DNA of 39,755 nucleotides from an uncultured Pelagibacteraceae bacterium (lineage in GTDB: Bacteria; Pseudomonadota; Alphaproteobacteria; Pelagibacterales; Pelagibacteraceae), in NCBI GenBank assembly GCA_902625035.1, contig CACNZK010000011.1, positions 1 through 39,755 on the forward strand, written 5' to 3'. The notes beneath the pieces were generated by a model. It was given only the letters and a program-made list of their open reading frames with translations, did not search any database and was not told the origin of the DNA. Positions 24,830-32,518 of this stretch are shown piece by piece; the first letter of the stretch is position 1; each line of letters starts with the position of its first letter. A program made the translations under genes and the position numbers.

Positions 24830-25915
24830 GTGTCCTCAAATTTTTTATACTTAAAAAAAATCTTCCCTGGAGTTGCATTAGCTTTAATCTTTTATTTATT
24901 TTCTCAAGGTATTAATAATGTTCTTGCTATAGAAATATTTGGAACACCGAAAAGTCCTATATCAACTGTTTTAATTGCAATTATTTTAGGCATCATAATG
25001 GGTAATGCTTTTACACCAAGACCAGGTATGATGCTTGGTCTTGATTTTACGCAGCAATATATCCTTAAACTTGGAATTATTTGTTTAGGAATAAGATTGA
25101 GTTTTGAGGAATTTATAAAATTTGGATCAATCGCTATACCGCTAATAATAGTTTGTATTCTTGCAGTACTAATATTAATTAAACTTTTAATCAAAAAAGT
25201 TCCCATCTCATCGAAAATGTCATATTTGATTGCTATAGGCACAAGTGTTTGTGGGGCCACAGCTATTGTGGCGACTGCGCCAGTTATAAATGCTAAAAAA
25301 ACTGAAATTGCATACGCGATAGCTAACATTACTTTATTTGGTGTTATTGCCATGATTGTTTATCCGTACTTTGCTGAATGGTTCTTCAATGAAAATGAAC
25401 TAAAAGCTGGTCTATTCTTAGGCACTGCAATTCATGAGACATCACAAGTAGCAGCTGCGGGCCTTATCTATGATCAACAGTTCAATAGTCCTGAGACTCT
25501 GAACGTTGCAACAGTAACTAAACTAATTCGAAATACTTTTCTTGTTTTAATGATTCCTTTATTTGCCTTTTTATATAATCGGGGAGAAATGAAAGGCAAT
25601 TCTTATTCTCTTATAGATATTTTTCCATATTTCGTTTTAGGTTTTATTGGCATGATAATAATTAGAAATTTAGGTGATCAAATCTTTTCAATTGAAAGTG
25701 AAAATCATATTTATTGGATTAATTTTATCGAGATAATAAAAATTCTAGCGACAACCTTTTTAACAATGGCTATGGCCGCAGTAGGAATATCGATTAATTT
25801 AAGCGAATTAAGATTAATGGGTTATAAACCATTTGTTGTTGGTTTAATTGCAGCTGTAACAGTTGGTTTTATTAGTTTGATTTATATTCAAACTGTATCA
25901 AAATTTTTTACTTAG
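24830..25915 (+). CDS. YeiH/UPF0324-type putative sulfate exporter family membrane protein
   Basis: A 361-aa protein with about ten helices starting at a GTG (24830), 20 nt after suyB and therefore probably in the suyAB transcript. The family signature is clear: GTSVCGATAIVATAPVINAK and KAGLFLGTAIHETSQVAAAG, with IGLRLSF-like CLGIRLSFEEF near the start. Members of this PSE/YeiH family are annotated as putative sulfate exporters, and some accompany sulfonate desulfonation genes (e.g. SuyZ-like exporters are discussed for sulfite or sulfate efflux). Export of sulfite or sulfate produced by SuyAB/Xsc fits the place. Its end overlaps the convergent TauE-like gene by 8 nt. Confidence 0.85.
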   Translation: MSSNFLYLKKIFPGVALALIFYLFSQGINNVLAIEIFGTPKSPISTVLIAIILGIIMGNAFTPRPGMMLGLDFTQQYILKLGIICLGIRLSFEEFIKFGSIAIPLIIVCILAVLILIKLLIKKVPISSKMSYLIAIGTSVCGATAIVATAPVINAKKTEIAYAIANITLFGVIAMIVYPYFAEWFFNENELKAGLFLGTAIHETSQVAAAGLIYDQQFNSPETLNVATVTKLIRNTFLVLMIPLFAFLYNRGEMKGNSYSLIDIFPYFVLGFIGMIIIRNLGDQIFSIESENHIYWINFIEIIKILATTFLTMAMAAVGISINLSELRLMGYKPFVVGLIAAVTVGFISLIYIQTVSKFFT

Positions 25916-27002
25916 ATTGTTTTGCAATACTAGCTAAATATTTTTTTCTTAAATTTGATAAAAATCTTCTTATAAATGCAGCTCCTATTCCCAAAAGAAC
26001 AGCAAATAAAATAGAAAATAATCCATAAAAGAATGGCATGTCTTTAGAAAATTCTCGAATAAATTTTGAAAAAAAGTTTAAATCTTTATTTGCAACTTTT
26101 ATAATTTCTTTTTGAACTTCTTCAGCAAAAAAAGTATCATAAGCTATGGCTATTCCTACAACTAATAATAAAATTGCTAAAAGAGCTTTTAAACCAGAGC
26201 TATCAATCTTTTCTCCTAATTTTTGACCAACCTGTACTCCTATTATTGATCCAACCACTAGCATAACAACTAACATAAGGTCAATGGAACCATAATTAAA
26301 TGAATGAAGAAAAGTTACAATTACACTTACAAATATAGTTACAAATAGAGATGTTCCGGGAACAAGTCTCGTTGGCATCTTTATAATATAAATCATCGCT
26401 GGCACTAATATAAAAGCACCACCAATACCCATTATTGCTGCTATAAATCCAACAGCTAATCCAATTATTATAGGTGTAAATACACTTTCATATAATTTTG
26501 ACTTAGGAAATCTCATTCGAAATGGAAGTCCGTGTATCCAATAATGAACATGTAATTTTTTTTTCTCAATGATATTTTTTTTTGCCTTATCTATTTCACC
26601 AAGGCTTTCTACGAGCATTAAGGTACCTATGATTGCAAGAATGTACATATAAGCTAACGATATAACTGTATCTATTTTGCCAATATCTTTAAAATAACTG
26701 AAGGTATAAATACCTAGGGCAGTTCCTATAGAGCCGCCAATGACAATTATAAAACCCATTTTATAATCTAAAGTATTTTTTAACCAATGAGTTGTAGAGC
26801 CTGAAACAGATGTTGCTAAAATATTATTAGCTTCATTAGCAACTGCATAAGCAGGAGGTACTCCTAAAAAAATTAAAAAAGGTGTCATTAAAAAACCTCC
26901 ACCAACACCAAATAGACCAGATAAAATACCAACTAGTGCACTTAAAAAAAGAATTTCTATTGGATTTACAAAAACTTGAGCAATAGGTAAAAAAACTTCC
27001 AT
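25908..27002 (-). CDS. TauE/SafE family sulfite/anion exporter-like permease
   Basis: A 364-aa membrane protein with two repeats of the TauE/SafE unit: GILSGLFGVGGGFLMTPFLI near the N-terminus and VGFIAAIMGIGGAFILVPAMIYI in the second half. These glycine-rich re-entrant motifs are diagnostic. About eight helices are predicted, with an extra cytoplasmic stretch (GEIDKAKKNIIEKKKLH) and a C-terminal extension including a ninth helix. TauE/SafE proteins are linked to sulfite, sulfoacetate or other organosulfur anion export. It is the last gene of the aprM-aprB-aprA-small ORFs run, which points to sulfite or sulfate movement; the direction cannot be read from sequence. Confidence 0.88.
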   Translation of the reverse strand: MEVFLPIAQVFVNPIEILFLSALVGILSGLFGVGGGFLMTPFLIFLGVPPAYAVANEANNILATSVSGSTTHWLKNTLDYKMGFIIVIGGSIGTALGIYTFSYFKDIGKIDTVISLAYMYILAIIGTLMLVESLGEIDKAKKNIIEKKKLHVHYWIHGLPFRMRFPKSKLYESVFTPIIIGLAVGFIAAIMGIGGAFILVPAMIYIIKMPTRLVPGTSLFVTIFVSVIVTFLHSFNYGSIDLMLVVMLVVGSIIGVQVGQKLGEKIDSSGLKALLAILLLVVGIAIAYDTFFAEEVQKEIIKVANKDLNFFSKFIREFSKDMPFFYGLFSILFAVLLGIGAAFIRRFLSNLRKKYLASIAKQSK

Positions 27003-27029
27003 CTAATAATAAAAAACTTTAAATATTAC

Positions 27030-27164
27030 TTATATAAAAGTAATAAAAGTTCCAACTAAGATAACACCCCAACATGCAGCAATAGCTGAAAAAATTCCAG
27101 TTTTAATAAGAGTAGATTTTTTGTTAGCTATGTTATTTAGAATTTTTAAATTTGAAAGGCGCAT
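27030..27164 (-). CDS. Small membrane protein of the apr operon, 44 aa
   Basis: Read on the minus strand from ATG 27164 to TAA 27032-27030, starting MRLSNLKILNNIANKKSTLI and ending CWGVILVGTFITFI. An in-frame GTG at 27182 would add MYSGIW and may be the true start, since the frame stays open to 27199. A basic N-terminal part precedes one transmembrane helix ending at the C-terminus. The gene sits between the 116-aa protein and the TauE-like gene, all in the same direction with short gaps, so it is likely an unrecognised member of the sulfite-oxidation operon. No family recognised. Confidence 0.55.
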   Translation of the reverse strand: MRLSNLKILNNIANKKSTLIKTGIFSAIAACWGVILVGTFITFI

Positions 27165-27208
27165 CCAAATACCTGAATACACCCAGTAGAAAAATTGTCA
27201 AACTTTAA

Positions 27209-27559
27209 TTAATAAATTGTTGCCCCAAAGATCTTAATCTCACCATCCTCAACACCTAAGACCAATCTTCCTAAAAACTCCCCGGGTATTTCCTTGTTAG
27301 TCTGCTTGACTAACACTGTTATGTGATCACCTCGTCTTAAAGTTCCAAAAGGCTCATAAGTTTCGTTTAAATTTGTAATAATTTTATTGTTAGCCCATTG
27401 TTTACCAAGTTCCACCTCATTGGCTCCAAATAACATTTGTGTTGAAAAATCTTTAGTAAAGCCTCCATAGTCCTTCATATTTGATGCTCGAACTAAATTT
27501 TCCCAAAAAGGTTTAGCTATTGCAAAAATCTCCTCATCTGATTTTGCTAAAAGATCCAT
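27209..27559 (-). CDS. Uncharacterised 116-aa protein downstream of aprA
   Basis: A soluble 116-aa protein without signal peptide or membrane helix. It begins with a helical part (SDEEIFAIAKPFWENLVRAS), followed by alternating strands (NNKIITNLNETYEPFGTLRR, HITVLVKQTNKEIPGEFLGR, LVLGVEDGEIKIFGATIY). The helix-then-curved-sheet layout is reminiscent of NTF2/SnoaL-like small proteins, but I cannot identify a family with certainty. It is 17 nt downstream of aprA on the same strand and is followed by the 44-aa ORF and the TauE-like permease. The location suggests a role with AprAB, such as assembly, substrate delivery or regulation. Confidence 0.8.
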   Translation of the reverse strand: MDLLAKSDEEIFAIAKPFWENLVRASNMKDYGGFTKDFSTQMLFGANEVELGKQWANNKIITNLNETYEPFGTLRRGDHITVLVKQTNKEIPGEFLGRLVLGVEDGEIKIFGATIY

Positions 27560-27576
27560 AAATTTAAATTATAATT

Positions 27577-29436
27577 TTATGAGGCCTTCTTTTTCTCTTT
27601 TTCATCTACAATATGATAAACTGGAACTTTTTCTAATGTAAATTTACCAGTTTTAGGATCTCTTCTTGAAACTGTTAAACAATGCCAATTTTCATCATCT
27701 AATTTCATGTGATCTCCCCTGTAATAATAACCTGGCCAACGAGTTTCTTCCCTAAATAAAGTATGCTCAGTCACACATTGCGAGGTTAAAGCTCTATGTT
27801 TTAACTCCCAAGCCCTCATTAATTGATGATAATCTTCTGCGCCAACGTGCTCTAGGTCTTCTTGTAGCCAAGCTAAAAGCTCTAAAGCTTTTTTAAGTAA
27901 ATTTCCATTAGTCATATAATTTGAGGTAATCCCCCCAACGTATTCATCCATAATCTTTTGAAGTCTTTGTAATCCTTGTATTGGGGAAATATAACTTGGA
28001 GAAACAGTTCCTCCAGTTATCTCATTTTGAGCAACTGTGTAATTATCAAGAGGTTTGTATACAGTTTTTTTGAAATCATCACACTGTTTATCTGAAACTT
28101 TAATTCCTTTTGCTTTTTGATCCTCAATATATTTCACAGCAGCTTTAGCAGCCAATCTTCCCTCGGTAAAAGATCCAGATGAGAATTTGTGAGCACTTCC
28201 ACCTACAGTATCACCAGCTCCAAAAAGTCCATCAATGGTCAACATTCTATTATAACCCCAGAAATATTCTGGTGGAGAAAGATCCTCAGGTCCACTTACC
28301 CATGCGCCAGAACAAGTTGCATGCGATCCCATTACATAAGGTTCAGATGTTGTTAACTCAGGATTTGTATATTTTGGATCAATATTTTGTGATGCCCAAA
28401 CAACAGCCTGACCAACTGTCATTCCTAAAAAATTTTCCCAACCAACAGTTTCCAAATGTGGATCTTGAAAAGCCTCAGTAGTTACCATGTGAATTGGCCC
28501 ATTACCTGATGCTACTTCCTGAATAAATGCATGATTTCTCAAACACGTAGGAGTTGGATGATGATCAATATAATCTCCGACTAATTCTTTAGTTTGATCG
28601 TACCATTTTTTCTCGTAGTTTTCTCCATTAGCATTTTGTGTGTATGTTTTTAAATGTAAAAAGTATGCGCCGACTGGTCCGTATCCATCTTTAAATCTGC
28701 ACAAGACAATTCTATTTTCCATTTGAGTCATCTTAGCACCTGCTGCTATTGGTAATGCATAAGCTGAACCATTACTCCATGGCGCGTACCATGTTCTTCC
28801 CATGCCTTCTCCAACTGCTCTTGGTTTGAAAATATGTGATGCTCCCCCAGCTGATACTATAACTGTCTTAGATCTAAATACATGAAAGTCCCCTGTTCTC
28901 ATATTAAATCCAACCGCACCACCAATTCTATTTTCTTGATTTTCATCCATTAATAAATGGGTAACCATTATTCTATTGTAAATTTTATCTGCTGATTTTT
29001 TTGCAGCCTCTGCAACAATTGGCTTGTAACTTTCGCCATGTATCATTATTTGCCATTTGCCTTCTCTTAAATATCTTCCAGTTTTTTCATTTTTCATCAT
29101 TGGAAGACCCCACTCATCAAACATGTGAACAGTTGAATCTACATGGCGAGCCATATCATAACCTAAGTCTTCTCTAACCATTCCCATTAAATCATTTCTA
29201 GCGTATCTTACATGGTCCTCAGGTTGATTTTCATCCCATTGCATACCCATGTAACAATTGATTGCATATAATCCTTGTGCGACTGCACCACTTCGATCAA
29301 TGTTTGCTTTTTCAACACAAATAATTTTTAAATCTCTTCCCCAGTGTCTGGCCTCAAAAGTTGCTCCTGTTCCAGCCATTCCGCCACCAACAACTAATAC
29401 ATCGCATTCCTCATAATGTGTTTTGTGTTTTGCCAT
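27577..29436 (-). CDS. aprA: Adenylylsulfate (APS) reductase, alpha subunit AprA
   Basis: A 619-aa FAD-containing catalytic subunit interconverting APS and sulfite plus AMP. FAD motif GGGMAGTG is at residues 17-24, followed by the CVEKANIDRSGAVAQGLYAINCYMG block typical of AprA. Further family marks are VSAGGASHIFKPRAVGEGMG, MENRIVLCRFKDGYGPVGAY, SEPYVMGSHATCSGAW and FGAGDTVGGSAHKFSSGSFT. The length suits the sulfur-oxidiser branch. In an aerobic organism with sulfite-releasing enzymes next door the expected direction is oxidation of sulfite to APS. Its start overlaps the aprB stop by one base (TAATG). No other dissimilatory sulfate reduction gene (sat, dsr) is in the window. Confidence 0.95.
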   Translation of the reverse strand: MAKHKTHYEECDVLVVGGGMAGTGATFEARHWGRDLKIICVEKANIDRSGAVAQGLYAINCYMGMQWDENQPEDHVRYARNDLMGMVREDLGYDMARHVDSTVHMFDEWGLPMMKNEKTGRYLREGKWQIMIHGESYKPIVAEAAKKSADKIYNRIMVTHLLMDENQENRIGGAVGFNMRTGDFHVFRSKTVIVSAGGASHIFKPRAVGEGMGRTWYAPWSNGSAYALPIAAGAKMTQMENRIVLCRFKDGYGPVGAYFLHLKTYTQNANGENYEKKWYDQTKELVGDYIDHHPTPTCLRNHAFIQEVASGNGPIHMVTTEAFQDPHLETVGWENFLGMTVGQAVVWASQNIDPKYTNPELTTSEPYVMGSHATCSGAWVSGPEDLSPPEYFWGYNRMLTIDGLFGAGDTVGGSAHKFSSGSFTEGRLAAKAAVKYIEDQKAKGIKVSDKQCDDFKKTVYKPLDNYTVAQNEITGGTVSPSYISPIQGLQRLQKIMDEYVGGITSNYMTNGNLLKKALELLAWLQEDLEHVGAEDYHQLMRAWELKHRALTSQCVTEHTLFREETRWPGYYYRGDHMKLDDENWHCLTVSRRDPKTGKFTLEKVPVYHIVDEKEKKKAS

Positions 29437-29906
29437 TAATAATAAACTCCCTTTTTAAAGGATTCTTTAGGGACTGATGGTAATTCTTTATTAGTATTTA
29501 AACCTTCTGGCTCACTATATAATCTTTGTGAATTAATTTCACCTTGATTAGGTGTATCACCTTCAGCAAGTTTAGGAATAAATTTTCCCCAAGGCTTTGT
29601 TGTTATTGGAGATACAAAGTTTTTTTCAGTTCCGTTTCTAAATTTTATTTTCCAAGAGATAGTTCCTTTTTCTTCTTCTCTTCTAACTCTTACACTGTGT
29701 CCCATTGGAGCAAAGTCAGCATACCCCCTTACATCGATTGCGTGATTTGGACATGCTTTAACACATGAATAACATTCCCAACAAAAGTTTGGTTCAATGT
29801 TTTTCGCTCTTCTAATATTTTCATCAATATGCATGATGTCTGAAGGACATATATCCACACAATGTCCACATCCATCGCACCTTGTCATATATACAAAAGT
29901 TGACAT
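29436..29906 (-). CDS. aprB: APS reductase, beta subunit AprB (two 4Fe-4S ferredoxin domain)
   Basis: A 156-aa electron-transfer subunit with two ferredoxin motifs: Cys10, Cys13, Cys16 and Cys20 in CDGCGHCVDICP, and Cys42, Cys45, Cys48 and Cys52 in CWECYSCVKACPNHAID. The C-terminal part after residue 60 (GYADFAPMGHSVRVRREEEK then KPWGKF) wraps around AprA in known structures. It overlaps aprA by one base, so both subunits are made in equal amounts. A Shine-Dalgarno AAGGAG lies about 11 nt before the ATG at 29906. Electrons from sulfite would pass from AprA FAD via the two clusters to the membrane protein encoded just upstream. Confidence 0.95.
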   Translation of the reverse strand: MSTFVYMTRCDGCGHCVDICPSDIMHIDENIRRAKNIEPNFCWECYSCVKACPNHAIDVRGYADFAPMGHSVRVRREEEKGTISWKIKFRNGTEKNFVSPITTKPWGKFIPKLAEGDTPNQGEINSQRLYSEPEGLNTNKELPSVPKESFKKGVYY

Positions 29907-29937
29907 AATTTATTTTTCTCCTTTTTTTAATAACATA

Positions 29938-30732
29938 TTAATAGTGTTTTGGCTCTTCTCTTTTTATACCTAAACCAAATTGCTCAGGCGCATCTGCTGG
30001 CGGTGGAAGATTATCTCTAGAGCCATCAGCTTCAGCTAAATTTTTTTGTATTGCTGCTCCTGGTTTGTAGAACATATGAGCAAATTTAGACCAATATACA
30101 CCACCAAATAAAATTAAATTAGATGCAACAAATAAAGTTAAAAATAAATAAGATAAACCGGCTTGACCATTAAATTGAGTGTAAGACCAGGCCAAACCAA
30201 AAGTTGAACATGCAAGTAGTGCTAAAACAAATAAATCTGCTTTGATGATTCTATACCAAGGGTGAGCTTCTGCCGATACATCTACCCTTAAAAAAAACCA
30301 AAACCAATATCCTCCTAAGCAAGTTAAAATGGCTCCAGCATGCCAGAGCACTGACCATATTTGAGAATTTGATTTATCAGCACCTGTGTAGCAGAAAACC
30401 AAAATAGCTGAGGAAACCCAGAACAAAATTGTTCCATACATTCCAAGAACATGCGCAAGTCTTCTTTTACCAAAACCTAATTCTGAGGTTGTTCCAATAT
30501 CTACGACTGTTGTTTTAGCAATTACGGAAACTTTTTCTCCTACGCCTAACTTTTTTGTTGCAGAAAGTTTTGCTTTTTTAGCGTTATTAAAAAAGTAAGT
30601 CAGATTTTTATGATGTATCATTTGGATAATTGTTCCAAGAGCAATCATTAAAACCATTGCAATAATAAAGAACTGCATGGCAAATGGTGAAATTGTTTCT
30701 GATAAAATTAAAAATGGATTATTACTTAACAT
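29938..30732 (-). CDS. aprM: Membrane anchor / quinone-linked subunit of APS reductase (AprM-like)
   Basis: A 264-aa protein with about five membrane helices (near residues 20-36, 97-114, 126-147, 166-184 and 193-213) and a Pro-rich cytoplasmic tail (NLPPPADAPEQFGLG). Histidines at helix edges or interiors (His94 in AHVLGMYG, His131 in LWHAG, His219 in SKFAHMFYKP) resemble heme b ligands in NarI/DsrM-type subunits. It precedes aprB by 31 nt in the same direction, as the aprM membrane gene does in several sulfur oxidisers. Likely role: hold AprAB at the membrane and pass electrons to the quinone pool. The gene name is by position and topology. A Shine-Dalgarno AGGCGG is present 5 nt upstream. 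Confidence 0.75.
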   Translation of the reverse strand: MLSNNPFLILSETISPFAMQFFIIAMVLMIALGTIIQMIHHKNLTYFFNNAKKAKLSATKKLGVGEKVSVIAKTTVVDIGTTSELGFGKRRLAHVLGMYGTILFWVSSAILVFCYTGADKSNSQIWSVLWHAGAILTCLGGYWFWFFLRVDVSAEAHPWYRIIKADLFVLALLACSTFGLAWSYTQFNGQAGLSYLFLTLFVASNLILFGGVYWSKFAHMFYKPGAAIQKNLAEADGSRDNLPPPADAPEQFGLGIKREEPKHY

Positions 30733-30769
30733 TTCCGCCTTTTGTTAAATTTAAATTAACTCTATATAT

Positions 30770-30788
30770 GTTGAATTTAAAGTTCAAC
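30770..30788. promoter_or_regulatory. Inverted repeat upstream of aprM
   Basis: GTTGAA (30770-30775) and TTCAAC (30783-30788), separated by 7 A/T/G bases, form a 6-bp inverted repeat about 40 nt upstream of the aprM start. It could be an operator of the apr operon or a small RNA hairpin. A TTGACC on the minus strand just upstream may be a -35, without a convincing partner. Confidence 0.3.
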
Positions 30789-30822
30789 CTCAAACTATGG
30801 TCAATTTGTCATTTATATCAGG

Positions 30823-31221
30823 CTATTTATTTCTTTTATAATGTTGTTTATTCGGGATCACTGACCTAACTCCTCCCTGAGGATTAATAACGTCTCCTTC
30901 TCTACGGGGAATCAGATGTAGATGACAATGTAAGATTGATTGACCGGAAACTTTCCCAATATTTGTTCCAAAATTGAAACCTTTTACTGAAGGATCTTTT
31001 TTTATTATTTCATTTTTTACGATTTGAATAAGATCATTACAAGCAACTAGTTCTTTATTAGATAAATCAAAATAATCTTTTATATGTCTTTTGGGTATAA
31101 TTAAGCAATGATGTTCTGTAACTGGATAAGAGTCATAACTTGCATAGGCTAATTCATTTTCGTGAGCACACCCACTTTTTTCAATATTACAAAATAAACA
31201 AGGATTATTTGGATCTTTCAT
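30823..31221 (-). CDS. HIT family nucleotide-binding hydrolase
   Basis: A 132-aa histidine-triad protein, cytoplasmic, hydrolysing or transferring nucleotides (Ap4A, AMP-lysine or similar). The triad HCHLH is at 98-102 followed by LIP, with His100 the nucleophile; CLFC at 8-11 and the later HENE resemble the zinc-binding N-terminus of some HIT proteins. The C-terminal segment GDVINPQGGVRSVIPNKQHY follows the usual layout. It is the last gene of the metC-MFS-pabBAC run, 3 nt after pabC, and lies 90 nt upstream of aprM. HIT proteins can cleave adenylylsulfate in vitro in other organisms, which is interesting beside aprA, but housekeeping is the default assumption. Confidence 0.9.
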   Translation of the reverse strand: MKDPNNPCLFCNIEKSGCAHENELAYASYDSYPVTEHHCLIIPKRHIKDYFDLSNKELVACNDLIQIVKNEIIKKDPSVKGFNFGTNIGKVSGQSILHCHLHLIPRREGDVINPQGGVRSVIPNKQHYKRNK

Positions 31222-31224
31222 TTA

Positions 31225-31998
31225 TTAAAATTTATAATAATTGCATTTATTTATCACTGCATCATAATGTTTTGATAAAATATTAAATTTTTTTAGATTT
31301 TTTCTTTTCCATTTAATTTGATTAATTGTTCTCACTGAGGCAACACCTTTACCAGAGCCAATTAATAATATTTCATCATATTCTTTTATATCTTTAAGCA
31401 AAATATCCTCTTTAATAATTTTTCTTATTTTTGTTTTGAAAAATTTATAAGTATTTCCCTCATAATAATCTTTTTTGGGAGTAAAAAATTTTTGATCTTT
31501 AACAAATAATAAATTTGAAGTTCCAGTTTCTAATAATTTCTTATTGGAAACTAATGCAATATCTGATTGAGAGTTATCCATTTTAGATAGATAAGATAAT
31601 ATTTTTTTGTATTTTAGATTTTTAAATTCTGGTTTTTCTCTTTTTAATTTTACCAACTTCAAATTAAAATTTAATTTTGGTTTAACTCTTTTTCTTAAAG
31701 ATATTGAAATAATTTTCTTATTTATAGCAATTCTCAATAGATGATTATATTTTTTCTTTTTCGATAAATTTTTATTAATAATCTTTAAAATATCTGATTT
31801 TAAAGATTTTTTTTTTATTTGATATTTTTTTAACGATGAAATTAAATTTTTTAAATGATTATCAAAGAATAAGATTTTTGCTGGTTTGCCAAAAATCCAC
31901 ATTGTTGTAAAAATTCCATGATCTCCCCATAGATCTTGGAATTCTATCTGTTTTAAGTCTTTAAGCTGATAAGATTTTTTTAATAAGTAAGTTACCAT
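31225..31998 (-). CDS. pabC: Aminotransferase class IV protein, probable 4-amino-4-deoxychorismate lyase (PabC)
   Basis: A 257-aa PLP-fold type IV protein. It has the order expected for the class: a start with FQDLWGDHGIFTTMWIF (the usual GDGLFET region, here GDHGIFTT), Lys in the FKNLKYKKILSY segment as PLP lysine candidate, and LVSNKKLLETGTSNLLFVKD matching the E...T.SN.F.V signature. It would release pyruvate from aminodeoxychorismate to give p-aminobenzoate for folate. The start overlaps pabA by 38 nt, an unusually long overlap. Sequence is highly diverged and Lys/Leu rich; branched-chain or D-amino-acid transaminase activity is a less likely alternative given pabA and pabB upstream. Confidence 0.82.
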   Translation of the reverse strand: MVTYLLKKSYQLKDLKQIEFQDLWGDHGIFTTMWIFGKPAKILFFDNHLKNLISSLKKYQIKKKSLKSDILKIINKNLSKKKKYNHLLRIAINKKIISISLRKRVKPKLNFNLKLVKLKREKPEFKNLKYKKILSYLSKMDNSQSDIALVSNKKLLETGTSNLLFVKDQKFFTPKKDYYEGNTYKFFKTKIRKIIKEDILLKDIKEYDEILLIGSGKGVASVRTINQIKWKRKNLKKFNILSKHYDAVINKCNYYKF

Positions 31999-32518
31999 TG
32001 ATAGTTAAAAAAGATTCTGGGTGAAATTGAAATCCATATATTTTTTCCTTTTTATTTTCAAATGCCATCGCGACTTTTGAATTTAAACATCTCATAGTTA
32101 TCTCAAAATTATTAGATTTGAAAGGCTCTTTTAATTTTAGAGAATGATACCTGCCAACTTTAAATATTTTTCCTTTTTTGAATAAAGATTTGTCATTGAC
32201 TACTTTGACGTTTGATTGAAAACCATGGTAAATTTTTTTTTGCTCAACAATTTTTGCACCTTCGCAAAATAGAATATGTTGAAATCCTAAACAGATACCT
32301 ATTATTCTTTTTTTACCTTTGTATTTTTTGTATATTTTTGAAGTGATTGGATAATTTTTAGGATTTCCTGGTCCAGGTGAAAAAATTATTGTTGATGCTT
32401 GCTTAATTTTATTTTCGCTAACTTTATCATAATTATCACATTCAACTTTATCAAATAAAGCAAATTGATGAACTACATTATGAGTAAAGGAGTCGTTATG
32501 GTCAATTACATAAATCAT
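31961..32518 (-). CDS. pabA: Glutamine amidotransferase subunit of aminodeoxychorismate synthase (PabA)
   Basis: A 185-aa class I glutamine amidotransferase. Features: DHNDSFTHNVVHQ at the start, oxyanion segment SPGPGNPKNYP, nucleophile Cys76 in GICLGFQHI, and the His166/Glu168 pair in FQFHPESF. It supplies ammonia to PabB. The start overlaps the pabB stop by 4 nt and the 3' end overlaps pabC by 38 nt, so the three are translated as a coupled unit. It could also serve anthranilate synthase (TrpG), as shared amidotransferases do in other bacteria. Confidence 0.9.
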   Translation of the reverse strand: MIYVIDHNDSFTHNVVHQFALFDKVECDNYDKVSENKIKQASTIIFSPGPGNPKNYPITSKIYKKYKGKKRIIGICLGFQHILFCEGAKIVEQKKIYHGFQSNVKVVNDKSLFKKGKIFKVGRYHSLKLKEPFKSNNFEITMRCLNSKVAMAFENKKEKIYGFQFHPESFLTINGNLLIKKILSA

